Shown: in pieces, positions 1 to 7,436 of the stretch
How the letters are laid out: every line of letters starts with the position of its first letter
Position numbering within the stretch: the stretch's first letter is position 1
Program-made: the position numbers and the translations under genes
Assembly (NCBI GenBank): GCA_000739535.1
Contig: DF820468.1
Span: 171,027 to 235,026 of the forward strand
Source: Candidatus Vecturithrix granuli
Lineage (GTDB): Bacteria > Moduliflexota > Moduliflexia > Moduliflexales > Moduliflexaceae
Direction of reading: 5' to 3'
Length of the DNA: 64,000 nucleotides
Notes under the pieces: generated by a model
The model's input: only the letters and a program-made list of their open reading frames with translations
Told to the model about the DNA's origin: nothing
Databases searched by the model: none

Positions 1-747
1 GAGGCAATGAAATCGAAACTGCACGAAATGCAGGATAGCGGCGTCAATTACCTGAATTTACACCAACTGCGCTTGACTCCCTATAATTATCAGCAGTTGA
101 GTCAGAAGAATTACACCTTTTTGCACGGTGAAAAAGTGACGGTGTTGGAATCGGAACTCGCTGCGTTGCAATTGATCAAATACGCGCTTGACAATGCTCT
201 TCACCTTCCAATCAATTACTGTTCCTTTGTGTATAAGCACAGGTTTCAACTTGCAGCCTTTCGCAAACGCAATGCGAATCAGGTGAAAAAACCGTATGAA
301 GATACGACGGAAAGCGGCTATATCCGTACGCTTTGGATTACAGGAACGCCAGAAATATTGGGGCGACAGGTTGAGCAATTTGAAAAACAAGGAAAAGAAT
401 CTGGCGCATGGCAGCTTGTCCCTGAAAAGAATATATTGTACCTCAGCCAATCGTTATGGGATTCTCTGTCGTTTGAGCAATTTCAGGTTTTTGTCAATTA
501 TAGCGAGGCCAAAATTCTGCCTGCCATTTCTTATCGTCGTCCCTTTGTTGAAGTGCCTTTAACGCGCAATAAACAGGTGTTTATCGAACGGATGCGGGTG
601 CAGGAGAACTTCGAAATTACGCCTCAAGTGATAAAACTTATGAAAACAATGGACAACCCTGATATTTCAGACGATCAGACGCAGACGCTCTGGGAGATGA
701 TTCAACCCTATGAAATCATCCAGTCAGGCTTGCAGGAGTATTTTTAA
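1..747 (+). CDS. 3' part of a protein of unknown function, possibly the end of a radical SAM protein
   Basis: The frame is open to the window edge: the two codons before the first ATG at position 7 encode Glu-Ala, and no ribosome-binding site is visible. The gene therefore probably starts upstream and this is its C-terminal part (at least 246 residues). The segment GVNYLNLHQLRLT near the start resembles the late barrel region of some radical SAM enzymes, but the CxxxCxxC cluster motif would lie outside the window, so the family is only a guess. The rest is a charged, soluble alpha/beta sequence with no membrane segment. It ends 10 bp before a hairpin repeat that may act as its terminator. Confidence 0.6.
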   Translation, partial: EAMKSKLHEMQDSGVNYLNLHQLRLTPYNYQQLSQKNYTFLHGEKVTVLESELAALQLIKYALDNALHLPINYCSFVYKHRFQLAAFRKRNANQVKKPYEDTTESGYIRTLWITGTPEILGRQVEQFEKQGKESGAWQLVPEKNILYLSQSLWDSLSFEQFQVFVNYSEAKILPAISYRRPFVEVPLTRNKQVFIERMRVQENFEITPQVIKLMKTMDNPDISDDQTQTLWEMIQPYEIIQSGLQEYF

Positions 748-756
748 ACCGACATA

Positions 757-787
757 GAAACCGGGTTTTTGACAAAAACCCGATTTC
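757..787 (+). terminator. Hairpin of the GAAACCGGGTTTTT family downstream of gene 1
   Basis: Arms GAAACCGGGTTTTT and AAAAACCCGATTTC are separated by three bases and begin 10 bp after the stop codon. The same hairpin recurs at 4587, 16377, 32423, 49969 and 62581, nearly always just 3' of a gene. It may serve as a terminator or as a REP-like repeat. Confidence 0.5.
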
Positions 788-854
788 TTACACGCACGGC
801 TGGAAATTTTATTTACATGGCAGGTTCCATGAGCTTGTACTCAGGCGGCACAAC

Positions 855-941
855 GAAACTATAGGAATCGCATATAGGAAAGAATGTGATGTCAGGTGTG
901 GCACAAATCTATTTTTTCCTATATGCGATTCTTGTAGTTTC
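855..941. repeat. Long inverted repeat, GAAACTACAAGGATT family (copy 1)
   Basis: The left arm starts GAAACTATAGGAATCGCATA and the right arm ends with the complementary TGCGATTCTTGTAGTTTC. It is followed at once by AAAGGAG and an ATG that begins only a short reading frame. Homologous copies are at 2457, 31562, 60135 and 63815. The 327-bp gap between gene 1 and alaX holds only this element, the next inverted repeat and the 757 hairpin. Confidence 0.8.
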
Positions 942-989
942 AAAGGAGTTGCCATGAGCGTATGCTCACCCGGCGCAATGAACATCAGA

Positions 990-1052
990 TGTACCGCGAA
1001 ACTCCAGTTTCGCGGCCGTCAACGATGCGCGAAACTGGAGTTTCGCGGTACA
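990..1052. repeat. Perfect 25-bp inverted repeat, CGCGAAACTCCAGTTTCGCG family (copy 1), before alaX
   Basis: The arms at 990-1014 and 1028-1052 are perfectly complementary, beginning TGTACCGCGAAACTCCAG. Each arm is itself palindromic apart from its two central bases, so each can fold alone. The element ends about 10 bp before the AGGAG site of the next gene. Other copies are at 14437, 17258 and 63925. Confidence 0.85.
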
Positions 1053-1073
1053 TTTTCATAGGAGCTATAGAGC

Positions 1074-2285
1074 ATGACTCGCAAATTATACCACCAAAAC
1101 CAGTATCAACGCGCTTTTTCGTCAGTCGTTGTTGAGGCCACAGAAATTGACGGGAAACCGGCTGTCATCCTTGAACAGACTGCGTTTTATCCGACTTCTG
1201 GCGGGCAGCCCCATGATACCGGCACGCTGAATGGCGTGCCCGTGATTGATGTGATTGAAGATGATCAGCAGCAGATTCTCCATCTTCTGGCGCAGCCCCT
1301 TCGAACCGGCAGCGTGGAAGGCCACATCAATTGGGAACAACGCTTTGAGTATATGCAGCAGCACACCGGACAGCACCTGCTATCGCAAGCCTTCATTCAA
1401 ATTTGCAATGCTGAAACCCTGTCTTTTCATTTAGGAGAAGAAAGTTCAACCATTGACCTCAATACGCCCGGAATCAAACCGGAAACGCTGATCGCAGTCG
1501 AAAGTCTTGCCAATCGGATTATTTATGAAAATCGTGATGTACTGGCCCATATCGTGACAAAAGAAGAACTGGATCGTTTCCCGGTTCGCAAACTGCCGAC
1601 CGTTGATGAGAATATTCGCATCCTGGAAATCAAAGATTTCGATTATTCGCCCTGCGGCGGAACGCACTGTTCCAAAACCGGTGAAATCGGGGTCATTAAA
1701 ATCACAAAAGCGGAAAACTATAAAGGCGGCACGCGCATTCACTTTCTTTGCGGGGCAAGGGCAGTGCGCGATTACCAACAAAAAACCACTGTTATGCGGC
1801 AGCTTTCCGAAATCATGAGCTCCGGCGAATCTGATCTGCCTGCCAATGTGCAGAAACTTCAGGACGATGCCAAAAACTTGCGCCGTGAGTATCATTATCT
1901 GACTCAGCAGTTACTCGAATATGAAGCCAAAATTCTGGCGGCTGAACGCGAACGCTGCGGCGAGATTTCTGTGTTGATCCGGATTTTTGAGAACCGCAAC
2001 CCGAAAGATCTAAAAATTTTGGCCGCCAAAGTCCTTGAACAGTCGCCTGATACGGTCGTGCTCTTTGGCGCAAAATTCGAGGGCAAGGCTTCGCTGCTCT
2101 TTCAACGCTCGGAAACGCTCTCTTTTCATATAGGTCAATTGATGAAAACGGCCTGCGCGATCATCAACGGACGCGGCGGTGGACAGCCGCAGCAAGCCCA
2201 GGGCGGAGGAACTGACACCGGTAAATTGGAAGAAGCCCTGCATCAAGCAAGGAAGGCATTGATCGCCTCAACCTCACGGCATTAA
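1074..2285 (+). CDS. alaX: Alanyl-tRNA editing protein (AlaX-L type) with C-terminal DHHA1 domain
   Basis: Trans-editing hydrolase expected to remove Ser or Gly mischarged onto tRNA-Ala, acting in the cytoplasm independently of AlaRS. The 403-residue length and order (editing core, then a linker helix, then DHHA1) fit the long AlaX class. Visible zinc/catalytic ligands are H97 and H101 in HTGQHLLS and C194 and H198 in CGGTHCSKTGEIG. The C-terminal glycine-rich segment GRGGGQPQQAQGGG is the usual DHHA1 signature that contacts the tRNA. A Gly/Thr-rich N-terminal stretch (FYPTSGGQPHDTG) matches the AlaRS editing domain. The start is set by AGGAG at about 1060. It appears monocistronic, with a leader filled by two long inverted repeats. 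Confidence 0.92.
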   Translation: MTRKLYHQNQYQRAFSSVVVEATEIDGKPAVILEQTAFYPTSGGQPHDTGTLNGVPVIDVIEDDQQQILHLLAQPLRTGSVEGHINWEQRFEYMQQHTGQHLLSQAFIQICNAETLSFHLGEESSTIDLNTPGIKPETLIAVESLANRIIYENRDVLAHIVTKEELDRFPVRKLPTVDENIRILEIKDFDYSPCGGTHCSKTGEIGVIKITKAENYKGGTRIHFLCGARAVRDYQQKTTVMRQLSEIMSSGESDLPANVQKLQDDAKNLRREYHYLTQQLLEYEAKILAAERERCGEISVLIRIFENRNPKDLKILAAKVLEQSPDTVVLFGAKFEGKASLLFQRSETLSFHIGQLMKTACAIINGRGGGQPQQAQGGGTDTGKLEEALHQARKALIASTSRH

Positions 2286-2456
2286 AAAATCTGTTGGTTC
2301 TATTTGGAAACAACTTGACAAAAAGAAAAATGTCTATTGAAATTGAAACTTCGATAATTATCTTGGATGAAAATATGGACTGTTTATGAGCAAAATGACA
2401 ATTTCGCTTTACATGTTCACAGGAATTAACATGAACGGGCACTCACCCGACGCAAT

Positions 2457-2529
2457 GAAACTACAGGAATTGATATAAGCAAGAATGCTCTTCGGAATGA
2501 TTCTTGCTTATATCAATTCCTGTAGTTTC
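2457..2529. repeat. Long inverted repeat, GAAACTACAAGGATT family (copy 2), before the lipoprotein gene
   Basis: A nearly perfect stem of about 30 bp. The arms start GAAACTACAGGAATTGATAT and end ATATCAATTCCTGTAGTTTC around a 12-14-base loop. It ends 2 bp before the CAGGAG site of the gene starting at 2546. Confidence 0.85.
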
Positions 2530-2545
2530 ACAGGAGAAGAACTAT

Positions 2546-2968
2546 ATGAGAACAAAGCGTTATATCTGGTTATGTTTGATGTTGCTTGGAATCGGACTGT
2601 TGCTGGTATCATGTGGGGATGACGACGATAAGGATTTGGCGCCCGGGTCTGTTCAGGGGAAAACCTATCAGATGATTGTGACGTCAGGAACGCTGCCGTT
2701 GGCCCGTAGCGGCACAGCTAACGTTACTTTTGCAGCAGATGGAACCTATACAGTGACAGGCATAGTCACCATTGGCAATGATCAGGGCACCTACACGTAT
2801 AACAAGACGACTGATGACAGCGGCGAACTGACCCTGACCAGTACGCAGATTGCAGGGCTGCAAATCACATACGCCTTTGTCTTCACGCAGGAAAAGGCTG
2901 GGAATTTTACAGGAACCCTGGTCAGCGATCCGGCGATCACCCAACAAGGAACCTTCACCGAATTATAA
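2546..2968 (+). CDS. Small lipoprotein of unknown function
   Basis: The ATG at 2546 is preceded by AGGAG with about 9-base spacing, so the 14 in-frame codons upstream, which lie in a repeat, are not part of the gene. The protein is about 140 residues. It has a basic start, a hydrophobic h-region and the lipobox LLVSC with lipidated Cys23, then an acidic GDDDDKD linker. The mature part is rich in Thr, Gly and Ser with alternating hydrophobic residues (FAADGTYTVTG, GTYTYN), typical of a small beta-sandwich or beta-barrel lipid-anchored domain. Periplasmic or outer-membrane location is inferred. No named family was recognised. Confidence 0.8.
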   Translation: MRTKRYIWLCLMLLGIGLLLVSCGDDDDKDLAPGSVQGKTYQMIVTSGTLPLARSGTANVTFAADGTYTVTGIVTIGNDQGTYTYNKTTDDSGELTLTSTQIAGLQITYAFVFTQEKAGNFTGTLVSDPAITQQGTFTEL

Positions 2969-3057
2969 GGTTTCACATTGGAAAAAATGGCAACTATTCA
3001 GTCCTGAAAAAATCCACGACTCAGCCTGAATTTTGCTCGTAAAACACACGAATATTG

Positions 3058-3109
3058 TGGTTCTTCCGTATAATTTCCTACAAACCTCGCGGAAGAACCA
3101 TATTTTTTT
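3058..3109 (+). terminator. Rho-independent terminator after the lipoprotein gene
   Basis: An 11-bp perfect stem, TGGTTCTTCCG with CGGAAGAACCA, is followed by TATTTTTTTG. It lies 90 bp beyond the stop codon at 2968. Confidence 0.75.
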
Positions 3110-3244
3110 GTGTGTTGCCTGTTTCGTGGGCAGATTCTGGAATTGAACCTTATCAAGTGAGCATTGTTAAAGTAAATTCCTGATTGTTAAACAATTGGTT
3201 TACAAAAACATCTAAGAATCATAGAGAAAATGTGGTTCCCACGC

Positions 3245-3283
3245 GTTGTTTCGGGAATGAGTCTTCGAAATTCCCGACACAAC
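3245..3283. repeat. Hairpin repeat GTTGTTTCGGGAAT, upstream of the cNMP-binding gene
   Basis: The arms GTTGTTTCGGGAAT and ATTCCCGACACAAC flank a GAGTCTTCGA loop. Nearly the same sequence occurs in reverse orientation at 13169-13205, upstream of a binding-protein gene. The surrounding 3110-3374 gap is AT-rich and otherwise shows no gene; a short 64-codon frame over it lacks a ribosome-binding site. Confidence 0.65.
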
Positions 3284-3374
3284 AATGTTCATTTTGGAGT
3301 ACACAAACGTGTCTGCGCCTTCATCGAAGACGGCAGTAAACTGTCGCACTCCTGTATTTTAGAGGAATTAAGAG

Positions 3375-3788
3375 TTGGAAACAGGCGATTTCAAAAGTAT
3401 CATACAGCAAAATCCGTTGTTTAAAAAATTAGATGATAACAGTTTGAATATCCTGATCCATCAGGGGAAAATAAAGCTTTTTGCCCAGGGAGAAATCATC
3501 TATCAGAAAGGTGAGCCATCTCAAGGCAATTTCGGAATCGTGATATCTGGCCGGGTCGGCGTGATTAGTAACAGCGGACAGATTATCGCCGGATTAGGCC
3601 CGGGTGAAATTATCGGCGAAGTCGGCGCCACAAGTCCACAAGGGAAACGGACCGTCACTGTCAGGGCTATTCAGAACACGGAACTGCTTGAATGGAATAT
3701 TAAGACAATCCAACAAACTTTCCCGGAACTTGTCAAACAACTCAAAAATCTCACCTGGAAGCGGGTGTCGAATTATATGGAACGATAA
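3375..3788 (+). CDS. Stand-alone cyclic nucleotide-binding domain protein
   Basis: A 137-residue cytoplasmic protein that is almost entirely one cNMP-binding (CAP_ED) beta-roll, residues about 10-125. Visible landmarks are the N-terminal helix NPLFKKLDDNSLNIL, the beta-roll segment FAQGEIIYQKGEPSQGNFGIVISG, and the phosphate-binding cassette GEIIGEVGATSPQGKRTVTV with its Glu and Arg. No DNA-binding helix-turn-helix follows, so it is not a CRP-like activator; it may act as a sensor partner. The start is a TTG, supported by AGAGG nine bases upstream; no ATG fits. Whether it binds cAMP, cGMP or c-di-GMP cannot be told. Confidence 0.85.
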   Translation: METGDFKSIIQQNPLFKKLDDNSLNILIHQGKIKLFAQGEIIYQKGEPSQGNFGIVISGRVGVISNSGQIIAGLGPGEIIGEVGATSPQGKRTVTVRAIQNTELLEWNIKTIQQTFPELVKQLKNLTWKRVSNYMER

Positions 3789-3830
3789 GAACAGGATATC
3801 TTCTCCTTTTCTTATGAGAAATCCTTGTGG

Positions 3831-3922
3831 AGTGCCAAAGCTCTGCTTTGGCAGCGAAAGCAGAGCTTTCGCACTCCTGAAAGCAGAGCTTTCGCACTCC
3901 TGAAAGCAGAGCTTTCGCACTT
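3831..3922. repeat. Repeat cluster AGCAGAGCTTTCGCACTCC
   Basis: A left unit GGAGTGCCAAAGCTCTGC is followed by three near-tandem copies containing AAGCAGAGCTTTCGCACT. Each unit is partly self-complementary. A related element is at 57650. The remaining 3923-4074 shows only the hairpin at 4019. Confidence 0.75.
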
Positions 3923-4018
3923 CTGATTTTGGCGGCTTGAGATGCTCATTATTTGGACTTTTAAAACAGTCTCTTAGATCAGGGGGATATTTCTTTCCGG
4001 TGTTTGAGTTTTACGCAA

Positions 4019-4056
4019 GTAAACGCTTCAGCGCGGATAAACGCTAAAGCGTTTAC
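4019..4056. repeat. Inverted repeat GTAAACGCTT / AAGCGTTTAC
   Basis: Ten-base perfect arms at 4019-4028 and 4047-4056 with an internal partial copy (TAAACGCT). It lies between the cNMP protein and the convergent lipoprotein gene, so it could be a bidirectional terminator. Confidence 0.55.
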
Positions 4057-4074
4057 TACGAACAGCACCGTGCC

Positions 4075-4482
4075 TTACGACACTGTGATCTCAGCATAGT
4101 CAAAATTGCTCGAATTTCCGGCCAGATCCACGACAAATATCGTAAATTGAAGCGACGTTCCCGACCTGAGGAGAGGACTCAATGTGATTGATGTAACCAG
4201 AGTCCCTCCGGTACCATTTGCATTGGATACCAGTCCCTGATAATTATTGCCCTGATTATCTGTGATAACTGCGGTCCCTCCGTTCAGATCACCAGGAACA
4301 TCCACAAAGTCTATTTCAAAAACCAGGGTAGCACCAGGGAAGGCCGGATTCGGGCGAACTCGCGAATTTTGGATAACCGGAGCATTTACCGGGCCGGTTG
4401 GTCCGCCGCCGCCGCTATCGCAGCCGGTGATTGCTGCCAGAATGACAATAAGACCAATAAAGAAGATGTTCTTTTTCATCAT
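4075..4482 (-). CDS. Small lipoprotein with an Ig-like/beta-sandwich domain, function unknown
   Basis: A 135-residue precursor starts MMKKNIFFIGLIVILAAITG and has the lipobox AITGC with Cys21, followed by a flexible DSGGGGPTGP linker. The mature region (about residues 30-135) has the alternating pattern and NPAFPG, DLNGG and DLAGN turns typical of Ig-fold or cadherin-like modules; this is inferred from pattern only. A GGAG lies 13 bases upstream of the first ATG; the second ATG at 4479 is equally possible. It is downstream of the HEAT-FGE gene on the same strand, separated by a duplicated 39-bp segment and a hairpin. Confidence 0.78.
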   Translation of the reverse strand: MMKKNIFFIGLIVILAAITGCDSGGGGPTGPVNAPVIQNSRVRPNPAFPGATLVFEIDFVDVPGDLNGGTAVITDNQGNNYQGLVSNANGTGGTLVTSITLSPLLRSGTSLQFTIFVVDLAGNSSNFDYAEITVS

Positions 4483-4538
4483 ATTTCATAAAGATCTCCG
4501 GGCGAGGTGATAAAAGGAAGCGCCTCTTATTCCTCGCG

Positions 4539-4670
4539 CCTTAATCTCTTCTTGGTGTTTCTTTGAGATCTCTGACGTCATGTATAAGAAACCGGGTTTT
4601 TCGAAAAAACCCGGTTTCTATCGCCGACGCTCCTTAATCTCTTCTTGGTGTTTCTTTGAGATCTCTGACG
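4539..4670. repeat. 39-bp direct repeats flanking a GAAACCGGG hairpin at the 3' end of the HEAT-FGE gene
   Basis: Copies at 4539-4577 and 4632-4670 are identical over 39 bases. The right copy contains the last codons and stop of the HEAT-FGE gene; the left copy is a non-functional duplicate of that gene end. Between them is a 54-bp piece holding the hairpin at 4587-4619 (AGAAACCGGGTTTTTC arm). Confidence 0.85.
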
Positions 4671-6568
4671 CAACGAAAACCGATAAAGTTGCTCCTGTTC
4701 TCCGGCGGAGCATATAGCCGGGTTGCGCAAGAATATTGCAGCCCGGCATGAATCCAGGAGGCTCCGCGCAGGATGATGAACTGTTCCTGATAATCCGGGC
4801 TGTCATGGGGACTCTCCGGATAAGGCTGGTATTGATCTGAAGTCCATTCCAGAACATTTCCGAACAAGTCATACGCGCCAAACGAACTTCTGCCTCCCGG
4901 ATACTGGTTCACGGCGGTTAAGCTGTGCATCCCGGATTCCTGGGTGTTGCAGGCAGCGACATCAAAATCCGGCCCCCAGGGATACTTGTTCCCTTCCAGT
5001 CCACGTGCAGTTTTTTCCCATTCAGCTTCGGTTGGCAGGCGTTTCCCGATCCATTCGGCATACGCACTTGCCTGTTCCCACGTGACATTGACCACCGGAT
5101 AACATTCCATCCCCGGCGGGTAGTGGTGGGCTGAATCAAATTGTGTATATTGATAATTCGTGACTTCATAGACATCAATCAAAAATCCTTCGAGAAAGAC
5201 GTCATGGGCTGGTCTGGCATTTTCGGGGCCAGCATCGTCGCCCATCACAAATTTCCCGGCCGGAATATAAATCATATTGGCATACGGATCCTCAGAACGA
5301 TACTCCAGGCGCGGCAGTGATCGAGGCCGGGGTTCTACAACAATCTCCAGAGAGCGCAAGATATTCCTGGCAGCATCCCTGAGCAGCGCATTCCGATCCC
5401 TTTCCATCCAGGTTAAAAGCGAGAAGAGGTTCCCTGTCCCGATTTTCCCGAGGGTATAGGCCGCTTTCCAATGCACTATCCACTCCTCATCTTTTAAGGC
5501 GTCAATCAGCGCATGGAGCGCCCGCTCGGTCCCGACCTGCCAGAGGGCAGAGAGCACCATGCTGCGCACGCGCCAGTTGGGATCTTGAAGTGAATTGATT
5601 AACGCTTTGACGGATTTTTCTGAACGAAGTTTAGCCAGAGCTTTAGCCGCGCTTTCTCGGACATGCCAGACATCATCCCGCAGGCAGGCGACAATTCCTC
5701 CTAAGGCGCGGTTTGAACGTAAATCCCCCAGGGCCTGAATCGCCCGCTGACGGACCTGCCAATTTTCATCATCCAATGCGAGCATCAGAGGACGAATCAC
5801 CTTATCCGACTGAAGACGGCTCAGCGATTCAATCGCCTGATAGCGGACATGCCAGACATCATCTCGCAAACATTTGGACATTTCACGCATGGCGATCTCA
5901 CTGCCATTCTTACTTAACACCTCCAGAGTTGTACAACGGACACGCCACACATCGTCTTTTAAGGCTTTGATTAGATGGCGCAGCACACTGTCTGATGGCA
6001 CTGCGCTTAATTCAATAATCGCATGTTCCCGAACCGTCCAATCCTTATCTTCTAAGGCGCGCGTCAGTTCTCCCACGGAGCGCTTCAACGTGATTGAAGT
6101 GGTCGCAAGCGTTTGCCTTGAGGAGGCCATGTCGAAAACGGTTTGCGTCTGCTTCTGGCTGGCCTGAGGTGCAGAGGATGATCTGCGAACTGATGGTAGC
6201 GCTTCAGAGCTAATCGGAACAGCCTGCTTAGGTGGGATCGCAGTATGTGAGTGCCTTTGAACAGAGGGGTGCGAGGCGACATGCCGAGGCACAGCATCAG
6301 TTGGAGAAGAGCCTTCAGGCAGAGAATGCGAGGAATTCGTATGGTTGCGGATAGCAACTCGCGCCCCGATCTGACCAAGATATTGTTGAAGTTTTTTGGA
6401 AGCACTGCCGGAAATATTGGCGGCAATGATACAGGGATATGACTTGACAATGACTTCCGGAGAGGCCGATAATCCTTTAATACGGTGCAATAATTTTTCC
6501 AGCAAACCCTGATCATATCCCGGGCTGAGAAGCTCTACATCAAAGCGTAAACCTTTATCTGTTTTCAC
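4634..6568 (-). CDS. HEAT-repeat protein with C-terminal formylglycine-generating-enzyme-like (FGE/SUMF1) domain
   Basis: About 644 residues in three parts. Residues 1-85 form a small alpha/beta domain (RFDVELLSPGYDQG) followed by a Ser/Pro/Gln-rich linker to about 150. Residues about 160-410 contain eight or more HEAT/PBS-type repeats with the recurring DDVWHVR..A...L pattern. Residues about 430-644 form an FGE-sulfatase domain: PAGKFVMGDDAGPENARP, EVTNYQYTQF, RLPTEAEWEKTARG, GNVLEWTSD, RGASWIHA and FIGFRCVRD. Such domains occur in sulfatase-maturing enzymes and in many signalling or kinase-linked proteins of unknown activity. The Cys pair of true FGE is not obvious, so a non-catalytic or altered role is likely. 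GTG at 6568 is preferred, with AGAGG five bases upstream; the GTG at 6574 overlaps that site. Confidence 0.85.
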   Translation of the reverse strand: MKTDKGLRFDVELLSPGYDQGLLEKLLHRIKGLSASPEVIVKSYPCIIAANISGSASKKLQQYLGQIGARVAIRNHTNSSHSLPEGSSPTDAVPRHVASHPSVQRHSHTAIPPKQAVPISSEALPSVRRSSSAPQASQKQTQTVFDMASSRQTLATTSITLKRSVGELTRALEDKDWTVREHAIIELSAVPSDSVLRHLIKALKDDVWRVRCTTLEVLSKNGSEIAMREMSKCLRDDVWHVRYQAIESLSRLQSDKVIRPLMLALDDENWQVRQRAIQALGDLRSNRALGGIVACLRDDVWHVRESAAKALAKLRSEKSVKALINSLQDPNWRVRSMVLSALWQVGTERALHALIDALKDEEWIVHWKAAYTLGKIGTGNLFSLLTWMERDRNALLRDAARNILRSLEIVVEPRPRSLPRLEYRSEDPYANMIYIPAGKFVMGDDAGPENARPAHDVFLEGFLIDVYEVTNYQYTQFDSAHHYPPGMECYPVVNVTWEQASAYAEWIGKRLPTEAEWEKTARGLEGNKYPWGPDFDVAACNTQESGMHSLTAVNQYPGGRSSFGAYDLFGNVLEWTSDQYQPYPESPHDSPDYQEQFIILRGASWIHAGLQYSCATRLYAPPENRSNFIGFRCVRDLKETPRRD

Positions 6569-6622
6569 GACCACCTCTCTACTATATACCTGTTCTTGTG
6601 GAGCTCGGAGAATACGTCACAA

Positions 6623-6650
6623 ACCATAAAAATTGGAACAATAATGTCAA
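6623..6650 (-). promoter_or_regulatory. Predicted sigma70-type promoter for the HEAT-FGE gene
   Basis: On the minus strand TTGACA (6645-6650) and TATGGT (6623-6628) are spaced by 16 bases, about 55 bp upstream of the start. The CTTGACA box recurs upstream of several minus-strand genes here. Confidence 0.5.
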
Positions 6651-6700
6651 GAAAAAAGCATGGATCACGCATTCCCCGGATCGCTTGCCACCGTTAATTC

Positions 6701-7294
6701 TCAAAGGGTTTCGACCTGAAACGCATCAATATCAATATACCCTTCCTGTAACGCCTCGTGTAACTTAACTTCCGTATCCAGAAAAAAATCCAAACGATCA
6801 CGCTCCAACATTTTTAACCCGCTTTTGCGCGTATCAACCTCGTAAAATTTCACCTCAGTCTGTAAATATTCATTAAACGCATACCCCCGCATCCACTCGA
6901 TCTTCCCGCTAAGACTTTTTTCGCCCTCCCTGGTCGTCACCTTGCCCTTTTTAAAAATCGCCAGTACAAGGTCTTGTAAATAATGCCATTCTGAAAAGAG
7001 TGCGTTGTCATATTCATCTAAGTACACGCTAACAGACGCATCAGCCTGTTTTTGCTGTACCATGTTTGTTGCCCGTGCATAGGGCACAATCTCAAACATG
7101 ACCTGAATCCCTCGTGGTTCATATACCATTCGAAATAATTCCCAGCATAAACCCGTGCCATCGGCGTGAGTCACATTCTCCCAGGCCTCGCTGACAAAAT
7201 GGATTTCAAAGATTTCCTCAGTCGCTAAGGGTGATCCAGGAATACCCATATTCACTATCAAACAGAGTATCACAATCCACCCCACTTTTTTCAT
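6701..7294 (-). CDS. Short periplasmic solute-binding-like protein (SBP_bac_3 type)
   Basis: A 197-residue precursor with a signal peptide (MKKVGWIVILCLIVNMG, cleavage expected near LATEE). The mature part reads like the first lobe and hinge of an amino-acid-type binding protein: FVSEAWENVTHADGTGLCWELFRMVYEPRGIQ... then PYARATNMVQQKQADASVSVY. The usual length is about 250 residues, so the C-terminal lobe seems short. It stands alone with no transporter genes, so a sensory or orphan binding role is as likely as transport. ATG at 7294 has AGAGG eight bases upstream; TTG at 7297 is less likely. Confidence 0.72.
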   Translation of the reverse strand: MKKVGWIVILCLIVNMGIPGSPLATEEIFEIHFVSEAWENVTHADGTGLCWELFRMVYEPRGIQVMFEIVPYARATNMVQQKQADASVSVYLDEYDNALFSEWHYLQDLVLAIFKKGKVTTREGEKSLSGKIEWMRGYAFNEYLQTEVKFYEVDTRKSGLKMLERDRLDFFLDTEVKLHEALQEGYIDIDAFQVETL

Positions 7295-7368
7295 CAAAGT
7301 ATCCTCTTTTCCATTAACAAAGAAAACCTTCTCTCTTACCTCCTCCTACTACGCTAGACACAATATAA

Positions 7369-7397
7369 AGCTTAAAAAGTTATTTTGAAATTGTCAA
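7369..7397 (-). promoter_or_regulatory. Possible promoter for the short binding-protein gene
   Basis: On the minus strand TTGACA (about 7392-7397) and TAAGCT (about 7369-7374) are spaced by 17 bases. The -10 match is poor. Confidence 0.3.
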
Positions 7398-7436
7398 GAA
7401 CACTTTATGACAGATGATAATAGCCACGACTTTTTT

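Noticed and set aside
3230..3424. 64-codon ORF upstream of the cNMP-binding gene
   Set aside because: It covers a repeated hairpin, lacks a ribosome-binding site and overlaps the well-supported TTG start of the next gene.
3831..3922. Repeated AAGCAGAGCTTTCGCACTCC units as a CRISPR or small tandem-repeat protein
   Set aside because: Spacing is too short for spacers and the units are palindromic dispersed repeats, also found at 57650.
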